From Xanthostigma xanthostigma (lineage: Eukaryota; Arthropoda; Insecta; Raphidioptera; Raphidiidae): 64,000 nucleotides of DNA. Positions 1 to 12,520 of the stretch are shown here, piece after piece. The position numbers were made by a program, and so were the translations under genes. The notes under the pieces are model-generated. The model was not told the DNA's origin. It saw only the letters and a list, made by a program, of their open reading frames with translations, and searched no databases. The stretch is from assembly GCA_963575645.1 (NCBI GenBank), contig OY754476.1:6572001-6636000 (forward strand). Direction: 5' to 3'. The stretch's first letter is position 1; the number at the start of each line of letters is the position of its first letter.

Positions 1-3000
1 CCGCAGCCTTGTATCTCTTTTGGTTTCGGAGATATAGCCATTTTAAAGTGTTTAAATTTTTTTACACTTTAAACCGTCATAGCGTCTAAACTAACAGAGA
101 TACGAATGTGCGCTTGGTCCCATTCGATTCAGCGTACTTTTTTCTATAAGACACGTTACTATTAAGCATATCTAAAAAAATTATATATTTTGCCAAATAT
201 CGCAAAACGTTCATGTTTTCATATGCGTTTTGCAAAAAAGCAACTTTTTAAGACACTAAGCGACTTTTGGACCGTTCTATACTAACCGAACTTATAGAAA
301 ATTTCAAGCTGAATCGATTCCGACAATCCACAACCTTGTATCACTTTTAGTTTCAGAGATATTAGCGTTTATTTATTTTATTTGAGAAAAATTTTAAAGC
401 GCCGTAACTCTTAAACGACTAATGATACAGATGTGGGAGTGGCCGGAATCGATTCAGCGCAACTTTTTACATAAGAATAACCTCAGTTGTAAGTCGTATG
501 AGAACATTATGACAGTGATTTTTGTGTTTTTTTAAAATCGAAAAAAGTAAGAAGGGGGTACCCTTCTTACAAAATTGAAAAATTTTTGAAAAATAGATTC
601 GTTTGATATTATGCATACTTATAGAGAAAGTCATTCTGAATCGATTCCGACCACCCGCAGCCTTGTATCTCTTTTGGTTTCGGAGATATAGCCATTTTAA
701 AGTGTTTAAATTTTTTTACACTTTAAACCGTCATAGCGTCTAAACTAACAGAGATACGAATGTGCGCTTGGTCCCATTCGATTCAGCGTACTTTTTTCTA
801 TAAGACACGTTACTATTAAGCATATCTAAAAAAATTATATATTTTGCCAAATATCGCAAAACGTTCATGTTTTCATATGCGTTTTGCAAAAAAGCAACTT
901 TTTAAGACACTAAGCGACTTTTGGACCGTTCTATACTAACCGAACTTATAGAAAATTTCAAGCTGAATCGATTCCGACAATCCACAACCTTGTATCACTT
1001 TTAGTTTCAGAGATATTAGCGTTTATTTATTTTATTTGAGAAAAATTTTAAAGCGCCGTAACTCTTAAACGACTAATGATACAGATGTGGGAGTGGCCGG
1101 AATCGATTCAGCGCAACTTTTTACATAAGAATAACCTCAGTTGTAAGTCGTATGAGAACATTATGACAGTGATTTTTGTGTTTTTTTAAAATCGAAAAAA
1201 GTAAGAAGGGGGTACCCTTCTTACAAAATTGAAAAATTTTTGAAAAATAGATTCGTTTGATATTATGCATACTTATAGAGAAAGTCATTCTGAATCGATT
1301 CCGACCACCCGCAGCCTTGTATCTCTTTTGGTTTCGGAGATATAGCCATTTTAAAGTGTTTAAATTTTTTTACACTTTAAACCGTCATAGCGTCTAAACT
1401 AACAGAGATACGAATGTGCGCTTGGTCCCATTCGATTCAGCGTACTTTTTCTATAAGACACGTTACTATTAAGCATATCTAAAAAAATTATATATTTTGC
1501 CAAATATCGCAAAACGTTCATGTTTTCATATGCGTTTTGCAAAAAAGCAACTTTTTAAGACACTAAGCGACTTTTGGACCGTTCTATACTAACCGAACTT
1601 ATAGAAAATTTCAAGCTGAATCGATTCCGACAATCCACAACCTTGTATCACTTTTAGTTTCAGAGATATTAGCGTTTATTTATTTTATTTGAGAAAAATT
1701 TTACAGCGCCGTAACTCTTAAACGACTAATGATACAGATGTGGGAGTGGCCGGAATCGATTCAGCGCAACTTTTTACATAAGAATAACCTCAGTTGTAAG
1801 TCGTATGAGAACATTATGACAGTGATTTTTGTGTTTTTTTAAAATCGAAAAAAGTCAGAAGGGGGTACCCTTCTTACAAAATTGAAAAATTTTTGAAAAA
1901 TAGATTCGTTTGATATTATGCATACTTATAGAGAAAGTCATTCTGAATCGATTCCGACCACCCGCAGCCTTGTATCTCTTTTGGTTTCGGAGATATAGCT
2001 ATTTTAAAGTGTTTAAATTTTTTTACACTTTAAACCGTCGTAGCGTCTAAACTAACAGAGATACGAATGTGCGCTTGGTCCCATTCGATTCAGCGTACTT
2101 TTTTCTATAAGACACGTTACTATTAAGCATATCTAAAAAAATTATATATTTTGCCAAATATCGCAAAACGTTCATGTTTTCATATGCGTTTTGCAAAAAA
2201 GCAACTTTTTAAGACACTAAGCGACTTTTGGACCGTTCTATACTAACCGAACTTATAGAAAATTTCAAGCTGAATCGAATCCGACAACCCACAACCTTGT
2301 ATCACTTTTAGTTTCAGAGATATTAGCGTTTATTTATTTTATTTGAGAAAAATTTTAAAGCGCCGTAACTCTTAAACGACTAATGATACAGATGTGGGAG
2401 TGGCCGGAATCGATTCAGCGCAACTTTTTACATAAGAATAACCTCAGTTGTAAGTCGTATGAGAACATTATGACAGTGATTTTTGTGTTTTTTTAAAATC
2501 GAAAAAAGTAAGAAGGGGGTACCCTTCTTACAAAATTGAAAAATTTTTGAAAAATAGATTCGTTTGATATTATGCATACTTATAGAGAAAGTCATTCTGA
2601 ATCGATTCCGACCACCCGCAGCCTTGTATCTCTTTTGGTTTCGGAGATATAGCCATTTTAAAGTGTTTAAATTTTTTTACACTTTAAACCGTCATAGCGT
2701 CTAAACTAACAGAGATACGAATGTGCGCTTGGTCCCATTCGATTCAGCGTACTTTTTTCTATAAGACACGTTACTATTAAGCATATCTAAAAAAATTATA
2801 TATTTTGCCAAATATCGCAAAACGTTCATGTTTTCATATGCGTTTTGCAAAAAAGCAACTTTTTAAGACACTAAGCGACTTTTGGACCGTTCTATACTAA
2901 CCGAACTTATAGAAAATTTCAAGCTGAATCGATTCCGACAATCCACAACCTTGTATCACTTTTAGTTTCAGAGATATTAGCGTTTATTTATTTTATTTGA

Positions 3001-4616
3001 GAAAAATTTTAAAGCGCCGTAACTCTTAAACGACTAATGATACAGATGTGGGAGTGGCCGGAATCGATTCAGCGCAACTTTTTACATAAGAATAACCTCA
3101 GTTGTAAGTCGTATGAGAACATTATGACAGTGATTTTTGTGTTTTTTTAAATTATTGAAAAAAGTAAGAAGGGGGTACCCTTCTTACAAAATTGAAAAAT
3201 TTTTGAAAAATAGATTCGTTTGATATTATGCATACTTATAGAGAAAGTCATTCTGAATCGATTCCGACCACCCGCAGCCTTGTATCTCTTTTGGTTTCGG
3301 AGATATAGCCATTTTAAAGTGTTTAAATTTTTTTACACTTTAAACCGTCATAGCGTCTAAACTAACAGAGATACGAATGTGCGCTTGGTCCCATTCGATT
3401 CAGCGTACTTTTTCTATAAGACACGTTACTATTAAGCATATCTAAAAAAATTATATATTTTGCCAAATATCGCAAAACGTTCATGTTTTCATATGCGTTT
3501 TGCAAAAAAGCAACTTTTTAAGACACTAAGCGACTTTTGGACCGTTCTATACTAACCGAACTTATAGAAAATTTCAAGCTGAATCGATTCCGACAATCCA
3601 CAACCTTGTATCACTTTTAGTTTCAGAGATATTAGCGTTTATTTATTTTATTTGAGAAAAATTTTAAAGCGCCGTAACTCTTAAACGACTAATGATACAG
3701 ATGTGGGAGTGGCCGGAATCGATTCAGCGCAACTTTTTACATAAGAATAACCTCAGTTGTAAGTCGTATGAGAACATTATGACAGTGATTTTTGTGTTTT
3801 TTTAAAATCGAAAAAAGTAAGAAGGGGGTACCCTTCTTACAAAATTGAAAAATTTTTGAAAAATAGATTCGTTTGATATTATGCATACTTATAGAGAAAG
3901 TCATTCTGAATCGATTCCGACCACCCGCAGCCTTGTATCTCTTTTGGTTTCGGAGATATAGCCATTTTAAAGTGTTTAAATTTTTTTACACTTTAAACCG
4001 TCATAGCGTCTAAACTAACAGAGATACGAATGTGCGCTTGGTCCCATTCGATTCAGCGTACTTTTTTCTATAAGACACGTTACTATTAAGCATATCTAAA
4101 AAAATTATATATTTTGCCAAATATCGCAAAACGTTCATGTTTTCATATGCGTTTTGCAAAAAAGCAACTTTTTAAGACACTAAGCGACTTTTGGACCGTT
4201 CTATACTAACCGAACTTATAGAAAATTTCAAGCTGAATCGAATCCGACAACCCACAACCTTGTATCACTTTTAGTTTCAGAGATATTAGCGTTTATTTAT
4301 TTTATTTGAGAAAAATTTTAAAGCGCCGTAACTTTCAAACGACTAATGATACAGATGTGGGAGTGGCCGGAATCGATTCAGCGCAATTTTCTACATAAGA
4401 ATAACCTCAGTTGTAAGTCGTATGCGAACAATATCACAGTGATTTTTGTGTTTTTTTAAAATCGGAAAAAGTAAGAAGGGGGGACCCTTCTTACAAAAAT
4501 GAAAAATTTTTGAAAAATAGATTCGTTTGATATCATGCATACTTATAGAAAAAATCATTCTGAATCGATTCCGACCACCCGCAACCTCGTATCTCTTTTG
4601 GTTTCTGAGATATAGC
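1..4616 (+). repeat. 654-bp satellite array, seven direct units
   Basis: Units start at 1, 655, 1309, 1962, 2616, 3272 and 3925 and an eighth begins at 4579, so lengths are 653-656 bp. The units are nearly identical; differences are single bases and short indels, such as one T lost near 1447 and two bases gained near 3151. Each unit is a pair of diverged monomers of about 327 bp that both begin at a GAATCGATTCCGAC motif. Each monomer also contains a facing inverted half ending in ATTCGATTC or GAATCGATTC. Two hairpins recur in each unit: GCAAAACG/CGTTTTGC (202-209 and 226-233 in the first) and GTAAGAAGGG/CCCTTCTTAC. The array runs off the left edge of the window. No reading frame persists. Confidence 0.97.
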
Positions 4617-5340
4617 CTGAATCGATTGGGCCTACGCCCAAATTCGTATCTCGCTTAGTTTAGACGCTACGACGGTTTAAAAGTGTAAAAAAAATTAAAC
4701 ACTTTAAAATGGCTATATCTCTCCCCTTCTTACTTTTTCCGATTTTAAAAAAACACAAAAATCACTGTGATATTGTTCGCAAACGACTTACAACTGAGGT
4801 TATTCTTATGTAAAAAATCGCGCTGAATCGATTCCGACCACCCCCACATCTGTATCATTAGTCGTTTGAAAGTTACGGCGCTTTTAAATTTTTCTCAAAT
4901 AAAATAAATAAACGCTAATATCTCTGAAACTAAAAGTGATACAAGGTCCTGGATTGTCGGAATCGATTCAGCTTGAAATTTTCTATAAGTTCGGTTAGTA
5001 TAGAACGGTCCAAAAGTCGCTTAGTGTCTTAAAAAGTTGCATTTTTGCAAAACGCATATGAAAACATGAACGTTTTGCGATATTTGGCGAAATATATAAT
5101 TTTTTCAGATATGCTTAATAGTAACGTGTCTTATAGAAAAAAGTACGCTGAATCGATTGGGCCTACGCCCAAATTCGTATCTCGCTTAGTTTAGACGCTA
5201 TGACGGTATAAAGTGTAAAAAAATTAAACACTTTAAAATGGCTATATCTCCGAAACCACTAGAGATACGAGGTTGCGGGTGGTCGGAATCGATTCAGAAT
5301 GATTTTTTCTATAAGTATGCATGATATCAAACGAATCTCT
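4617..5340 (-). repeat. Inverted continuation of the 654-bp satellite
   Basis: From 4617 the same satellite continues in reverse complement. It covers roughly one unit (5340 back to about 4718) and a partial second one. The join near 4717 skips part of a unit. Both inverted segments share a variant, GGGCCTACGCCC at 4628 and 5159, that is absent from the seven direct units, so this block comes from a different sub-family and not from a simple flip of the neighbour. Homology to the satellite stops at about 5340. Confidence 0.93.
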
Positions 5341-7597
5341 TTTTGATTAAGTGTAGTAAATTTCATCATAAAGGTTGAACACTATAATCTTTAACGGCAA
5401 TCTTCATTCTTCATACAAAAAATTTAAATGTAAGAGGAAAGACATTGCAATATAAACTTCTGCACTTATAATTAAAAAATAACAACGAATATGAAAAAGT
5501 AAAATAATTGTTAAAAAGTTCTCCGTTTGTGAAACTTTTACTAAATGCATATTGTATAATAAAATATATATATAAATAGTCATTCATATAATAAAAAGAC
5601 AGTAAATATATTATTAAGTTAGATAGTTTATTAGGTCAAACGTGTCTGTCATTTTGATAAAGTCACTAAATGCGCAACCATTAATTAAAATGTCTTTTGA
5701 CTTAGGGCTCGAATGCGCGAACCTACAATAAACCAAATATATTAGCTCTCTTAATCACTTTCTAGACCGAAAAAGTTTGCCACTTTGTACTGTCACTGTA
5801 TTTTGCGCACATTTTAACTACGAAATTCTTAATCAAATTAGGGCTGCGACGTTGTTTCCACATAAAATGCAGATACATTTTAAAATTAAATAAAACGGCG
5901 TTTTAAATTATTTACTCGTAAGAACTTTATAATGTAAGGACATCATCAAAATTATATATTTTTTTAAACTTATAATGAAGGATGTTATCAGATAAATAGT
6001 GATTTTATTTTTTTTATTGAAATATATAATATGCCTTTACCACGAAATATATCCAAGCTTATTTTATTCTAGCTGTGTAAATTATATGACATTTGATGTC
6101 AAAAATATTCATTGATGTATTGATGTATTTTTGAATGAAAATTCGTAACATTGTACGGATCATTGGTCAATGAATAAATAATAACTGAACATCGAGTTTT
6201 GTAGCAAACGACCTCAATTCTTCAGCGATTTGGCGTAGAATACATAATACAATATCCACGCATAGATGAGATCATGAATGGGGCTAGCGTGAAAGAAGAA
6301 AAAGAAATGTAAAAAATGTGAGACATATTTTGGAGGTTGGTCCCTTTAACGTCGCAATATTACACAGCTCTATAGGGATCTTCGTTTGTATCATTGGCAC
6401 AGAAAATGGACGATGCGTACTGTATCTTAGCAGTGTGCCGAGAATATTTACTATTCCGTAAGTGAGATGAAATGTGGGCTTTTTAAAAACGTTGTCGGTT
6501 GTTTTCGATTTATTTATGTTTTTCTTTTCAAAATAATTAACAAACTTTTATACACAAAATAGATCAAAACAGGAACATATTCGTTTTGAAAACTAATGTA
6601 AAAATGATTCAAATATTAATATTATATTAATTGTGTGGTATTCCAGTTATTAGCACTATAAAAGAAAAGCTAATGGCATTTTAGAGCAAAATTTCAAGCG
6701 GTGTCCTAGTTCAACTCTGATTACAGCTTTTGTTCTGACTTGTTGCGTACTCCAGTCTCTAAGTCAATGGTTTGTGTGTACATATATATATATAATATAT
6801 ATAGGTACACAATGTGTGTGTGTGGGTGGGAGGCTAGAAAGAGAGAGATAATATAATATATATATGCTCGTTTCCACATTTTAGATAAATACAGTATAGT
6901 CTAATTCCTGATGAGTGAGGTTCAATCTTGCTGTTTTACTACTCTAGTTTTGTAATTACTTAATCAGAGTTTTGTTTGTTTTTAAATTTCATTTTTTTTT
7001 TGTTCAAAATGATGACAAAGAAACTAAAAAATGGCCAATTTAGGTACAACATTGTGTCACATTTGGAAACTCTTTGATATAATAACATAAAAATTGGTAG
7101 ATATGTAGTCTTCACGATTCAAAATCGGTTCAGTGTTTTGTTTAGAAACCCATGAGTATTAATAGTTGCAAATATGGAACGGAATTAGTACTTGATTGCT
7201 TAGAAAAAAGTATCTGAAACGCAGCTTTGTATGAATTAAACTACATTTATTTTTAAATGCGAATCTTCGTTGAAACATTGTGGGAAGAGATAATCTCTTA
7301 CACAGATATAATATCATAATGTATTTGGTAGCACTTTAAATGTAGTCTTCGTTTTTTTTTAGATCGAATAATATTCGAAAGACGAAGTCGTTACAGAACG
7401 CATTAGAGTACACGATTATATCGAGATTTTTTACTGAGATTTAAAAATATAGATTGCATTTTATAAGGGTGACACGATTTTAAAAACCTTTTTAAATTTG
7501 TTTTGTTTTTTAATCGGCTTCAAAAAATGAAGTTACCAATTCAACACGTGGGTGTATAATATTGTCCGTTATTATTTGTTTCAATAAATATTCTACA
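5341..7597. other. AT-rich stretch, no gene seen
   Basis: Strongly AT-rich sequence with stops in all frames. I see no coding region, RNA gene or terminal-repeat element, apart from the simple repeats at 6776-6870. Confidence 0.6.
6776..6870. repeat. Compound (TA)n/(TG)n/(GA)n microsatellite
   Basis: Runs of TA, then GTGTGTGTG, then GAGAGAGA, then TA again follow each other within about 95 bases. Confidence 0.8.
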
Positions 7598-7598
7598 T

Positions 7599-7700
7599 TG
7601 AGGGAAAGTTTGGATGAGGAACAACTTAAAAAATGTTTCGACACAAGCGAAATATTGATTAATCTTCTTTTTAAATTGTTCGTCATTCAAACTTTCCCTC
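7599..7700. repeat. Small inverted-repeat (foldback) element
   Basis: GAGGGAAAGTTTGGATGA at 7600 is mirrored by TCATTCAAACTTTCCCTC ending at 7700. Similarity continues inward (AACAACTT against AATTGTT). The total length is about 100 bp with a short unpaired centre, the form of a miniature foldback repeat. I could not identify a clear target duplication. Confidence 0.6.
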
Positions 7701-7731
7701 CACGTCATATAATATTGTTAGAAATTCATAA

Positions 7732-7950
7732 TCTATGCTAATTGCTAATATATAAAGCTGAAGAATTTGTTTGTTTGGTTGAACGCGCTAATCTCAGGAA
7801 CTACTGGTTCGAATTGAAATGTTTTTTTGTTGGATAGCCCATTTTTCGAGGAAGGCTATAGGCTATATAATATCACGCCTCGACCAATAGGAGCGGAGCA
7901 TCAATGAAAAATGTTGCAAAATGTAACTCAAAATTTGTCCGTTCGACAAA
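7732..7950 (+). mobile_element. Helitron-like insect repeat, 5' portion
   Basis: It begins TCTATGCTAATTGC and continues with the motifs GAACGCGCTAATCTCAGG, AACTACTGGTTCGAATTG, AAGGCTATAGGCTATATA and CCAATAGGAGCGGAGCA. From memory these belong to a widespread non-autonomous Helitron-type repeat of moths and other arthropods whose 5' end starts with TC. No matching 3' hairpin with CTAG was found downstream, so the copy is incomplete or its end has decayed. The right limit given is approximate. Confidence 0.6.
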
Positions 7951-9571
7951 AACTTTTGAACGGTAACTCCGATCGTCATGAAATTTGGACACAACATTCA
8001 TCTCGGTAAACTAAGATGAATGTGCGCACTCATGTCCCTCTCCCCCCCATTCGTTCTTTTGCACCCGGGAGTATTTTATAATGCATCTATGTGAACTTCC
8101 TAACAAATCTCAAGTTTTGTGTATAGTATAGTATAGAGCACGTAACAGAACCTAACGGGTTTTCAGAAGTAGGAAGGGTTTTTTTATCTGGATCAGTAGT
8201 AATAAATTTTGGTTTAACAATATTAATTTGAATAAATGTAAACCCAAATAATTTTCTAATTACATTTATTTTCAGGTTTCTACTTTGTTTTCTAAGATTT
8301 TATTGAATTTAGATTTTTTGCCTAGTGCGCATCTTGAGTTTCAATTTTTCATTAGGCGAAGACGTGCTTAAACACCAGGAAAATATAAACATATTATTAT
8401 GGAAAATAAATAATATAATCGATTAAAGATATTACGTACATTTATTGTTATAATCATTCATGATTTATGATTGATTTAAGGGAAACTGTTGAAATAAATG
8501 CTATTTTTGCTAACCGGTAAAATTTAGTCTGTATCTATGTATAAAGGAGTCAATTTGTATTCTTCCTCACCAAGCATGAGAATGGTTAGAATATGTACCT
8601 ACATGCGCTCAGACAAACGCGTGCTTACGAACAGGACACACGGGTGGGTCGAAAATGAAAAGTGCCATTCGGCCCATAGCCCCACTAGGTCCTAGGATCG
8701 TATATAGTATTATTCTTCACTGATCAAAGACATATAAAAATACAGGCGGCTCTATTTCGGTATTTGGAGAACAGCTTGATGTCACTATTAAAGTGGCTGC
8801 CTTTTGGATCAAACCGTCGTAGTTTTGAATCCCACTTTGTACGTTTTGTGATGTCGTTTAATTTAATTTGATTTAATAAGACTATAATTAACCTTTTTTT
8901 TGCGCGTCTATGATCAACAATTTATAAATGCTTGAAAAATGCTAATTTTAATCTAAAATTCGTATTTAGCATCTGAAGATCATTCAAATAATTAATTAGA
9001 ACTTAATTTTTGGCTATCGTCTTGAATTTTAAGGGCCTGCGAATAAATATACATACTGATCTTTAGGGAATGCTATTTCTTCACTCCAAATAAAAATAGA
9101 TCAGTTCGTTGATTTTTCGAGTTAAGGTTATTCGACTATAAGAACAATGTTAAGTTATAAAAATATATAATTTTTTAATGTTGTTTATGGGTATCGAACA
9201 CATTCAACTATTTTTTTTAAATATTAGACGTCTATTTTTCAAGTAATTAATTATTAAGGTCATTTTTAACATGTTAAATGAGAGACTCACGGGAAATAGA
9301 TTTTACAATTATTAAAACTAGACCAAATTGAATTCAGAAAAATTCGGAAGTTTAATTCTTTCAGTTAACATAAAAAAATAAACTTTCGCGTGCAGTTTTG
9401 AGAAAATATCATTTAAAAATTGCCGAAAGAACAAGCTCTCAGCCATGTTTGAACTATATCTGTCTCTGTCAGAGAGATTATGTACATACTATATGAAATA
9501 CACTATTCTTGTCTAATTATGACTAATGTTGAATTATTGAAATTATTAATAAATTTATGTGTGATCTATAG
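7951..9571. other. No gene seen
   Basis: AT-rich intergenic-type sequence. A short richer patch at 8560-8700 has no recognisable coding or repeat signature. Confidence 0.5.
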
Positions 9572-9838
9572 CAGGCCCGCAGTAGACTTTTGTTATAAAT
9601 GATTATTAAGAGCGAATATAATTTGGCGCATAAAAAAAAATTGGATAACTAGAAAATTGCAAGGGCCACAACAGACGAAAAAAGACCTTTTAGTTGCGGA
9701 AATCAGACCTTTTTTTTTTGCTCTTCAAATTTTTGTTGCGGACATAAAAGGACCTTTTTTTTCTCTCCAAATTTTTGGCCCACGGTCAAATTTTCATCAG
9801 CAATGTGGCCCGACGATCAAAAGATTTGCCCGCCCCTG
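9572..9838. mobile_element. hAT-type miniature element with 8-bp target duplication
   Basis: The element starts CAGGCCCGCAG and ends CGCCCCTG, and is flanked on both sides by ATCTATAG (9564-9571 and 9839-9846). An 8-bp duplication with CAG...CTG ends is the hallmark of hAT transposons. At 267 bp it cannot encode a transposase. A 60-codon open frame at 9657-9839 runs through internal T-rich near-duplications and is not a gene. Confidence 0.85.
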
Positions 9839-9977
9839 ATCTATAGGATTTGAATAAGAAATAATAATTCCTAAAACATGTAACATTTTCTTACGACAAA
9901 ATTTGTCCGCAAATACTATTAATACGGTAGTAGGCTAATAACCTTAAATTACTGCACTAACGAACTAGAATCTTTTA

Positions 9978-12208
9978 GTCCGGGAGCTGTCGATCTAAAA
10001 AGCCCCCTCATATGTGCATACACTTTTTTTTATGTAAATTAATAGTTTAAAAGTATATAAACAAGAAACGCTTGGTTTGCGTTGATTTAAATAGCCGAAA
10101 AAATGTTTAAAAAAATTAATTATAAAAAAATGACATTAATGTTTCTCCTACATCACGGATATTGGTTGCTAGCATCCAATTTTACAAAAAATGTCGTGCT
10201 TTTTAAGAAAACATTCGCGCAAACCAATTTTTTTTGCCGAGAGAGTCAGGCAACCCTCTTAAAGTTTGTGATGAGGGAGAAAATTTCACCGTCATTCGTA
10301 ACATAATTTTTTTTTTTTTCATTTTATTCGTTTTAATGTGAATTTTAAGAATATGTAGGTTTGCGGGCTCTAAAATTGCCGGAAATACTCCGCAAACCAG
10401 TTTTAAATGCGCTAGCTCCAAGCTTATTTCCCACTAGTAATATTTAAATCAATAAATTTATATTAAAATAAATGTTATATAAAATTAAATATTGATTTTT
10501 TTTTTAGATTTATAATTATGAAAGGATATATATGATCATGACACAATAGACTGAAGGGACTAGTCAGCTGCAACATTCAAAAATGCTATAGGACAACCAT
10601 TACCTTTACCAAAAAAAAGAAATGCTTATACAGGGTGAGTCAGACCACCCGTATCAGTCGTTTTTTTCAAAAACGGTTAGTCGTAGAGAGTTGTGTCAAA
10701 AATCTGTATTATAAAAGCCCTAATGAAGAATCGAATGGTGATATTTTTTCCCCCCGGAAAGTTCGGCTTCCCTGTTAGTTTGCTCCGGAATGTTCAGAAC
10801 TCCGGAATGTTAAATGGCACGATAGGTCGAAAATGGTATTGTTGAAAAGATCTTTAAAAAATAAGCAAGTTTTGTAGGACATTTTTTTTTGTTACTGCCA
10901 CCCCTGTTAAGTAATATTCGTTTTAAATTATTAAATTAACATGTCAGAATAACAAACTTAATTTTAAAAGTCGGAATTTAAAATCTAGTTACCTAATTAA
11001 ACAATGTCACAAATGTTCAAACTGACTTCAATTTACTTCTAAACACCGCGGAGCTCTTCAAGATATGTTATGAGTACCTGGAAGTATTTTCCGACCAAAA
11101 AAAAACAATTGCAATTATTGAAAACTTATTGGGACATAGTTTAATTAGGTAACTAGATTTTAAATGCCGACTTTTAAAATTAAGTTTGTTATTCTGACAT
11201 GTTAATTTAATAATTTCAAACGAATATTACTTAACAGGGGTGGCAGTAACAAAAAAAAATGTCCTACAAAACTTGCTTATTTTTTAAAGATCTTTTCAAC
11301 AATACCACTTTCGACCTATCGTGCCATTTAACATTCCGGAGTTCTGAACATTCCGGAGCAAACTAACAGAGAAGCCGCCCTTTCCGGGGGGAAAAAATAT
11401 CACCATTCGATTCTTCATTAGGGCTTTTATAATACAGATTTTTGACACAACTCTCTACGACTAACCGTTTTCGAAAAAAACGACTGATACGGGTGGTCTG
11501 ACTCACCCTGTATATCTCCTCTCTGTCTTAAAGTATTATGTATACCCTATAGCAGATGCAGGTAAATTTCAAGCGTACAGGTTATTCCACTGCAGCAACT
11601 GTATCATGTATAAAAAAAAAAGAAAAATTAAATTTTGTAAGAAACAAAATCAATATTAATATAACAAACAAGATTATAATAATTGTGGAACAACAGTAGT
11701 TCTACAAAAAACATTTATTTTAATATAAATTTATTGATTTAAATATTACTAGTGGAAAATAAGCTTGGAGCTAGCGCATTTAAAACTGGTTTGCGGAGTA
11801 TTTCCGGCAATTTTAGAGCCCGCAAACCTACATATTCTTAAAATTCACATTAAAACGAATAAAATGAAAAAAAAAAAATTATGTTACGAATGACGGTGAA
11901 ATTTTCTCCCTCATCACAAACTTTAAGAGGGTTGCCTGACTCTCTCGGCAAAAAAAATTGGTTTGCGCGAATGTTTTCTTAAAAAGCACGACATTTTTTG
12001 TAAAATTGGATGCTAGCAACCAATATCCGTGATGTAGGAGAAACATTAATGTCATTTTTTTATAATTAATTTTTTTAAACATTTTTTCGGCTATTTAAAT
12101 CAACGCAAACCAAGCGTTTCTTGTTTATATACTTTTAAACTATTAATTTACATAAAAAAAATTGCATGCACAATATGAGGGGGCTTTTTAGATCGACAGC
12201 TCCCGGAC
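9978..12208. mobile_element. Long-arm foldback transposon flanked by TA
   Basis: The ends are GTCCGGGAGCTGTCGATC and its reverse complement, flanked by TA on both sides (9976-9977 and 12209-12210), as expected for a Tc1/mariner-type insertion. The terminal inverted repeats are about 500 bp each (9978-10475 and 11710-12208) and almost identical. The arms contain the same 67-codon frame in opposite orientation (10103-10306 plus strand, 11879-12082 minus strand). This results from the inverted repeat and is not evidence of a gene. A second foldback element sits between the arms; without it the element would be about 1.35 kb. Confidence 0.85.
10629..11512. mobile_element. Nested foldback element, TACAGGGTG ends
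   Basis: The terminal inverted repeat starts TACAGGGTGAGTCAGACC at 10629 and is mirrored to 11512. The outside bases are TA on each side (10627-10628 and 11513-11514). Arms run about 375 bp (10629-11003 and 11139-11512) around a central segment of about 135 bp. The arms differ at only a few sites, so insertion was fairly recent. It lies inside the larger foldback at 9978-12208 and so is younger than it. There is no coding capacity. Confidence 0.88.
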
Positions 12209-12520
12209 TATTTGTTGTAGGTTCACCCATAGCTTCACAAATAAGTTGTTTATCTATATGGAACAACCTGTGCATATTTAGAAAGACTGAAGAAGTACAT
12301 GTATTCTATAGACGGAGTTAGTCTTTATTTTAAATTCGGCTTTGAGAATAAAAAGGGTGTCTGGCGTCAAGCGGAACTGAGTCTACCGCGCTAGTGTAGT
12401 GTACGACATATACATATATGTTCTGTACGATCCTTAACTATCTCTACCACAATGAAGAAAAAAAAATAACTTAAACGTTATTAATTACTGTTAGTAGAAG
12501 TATTGTTCCAAAAATCATCA

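Noticed and set aside
1-5340. CRISPR-like array
   Set aside because: Units are 654 bp with no unique spacers; this is a eukaryotic satellite.
10103-10306. 67-codon frame found identically on both strands (also 11879-12082)
   Set aside because: The two are the same sequence in the two arms of a foldback element; duplication explains the conservation.
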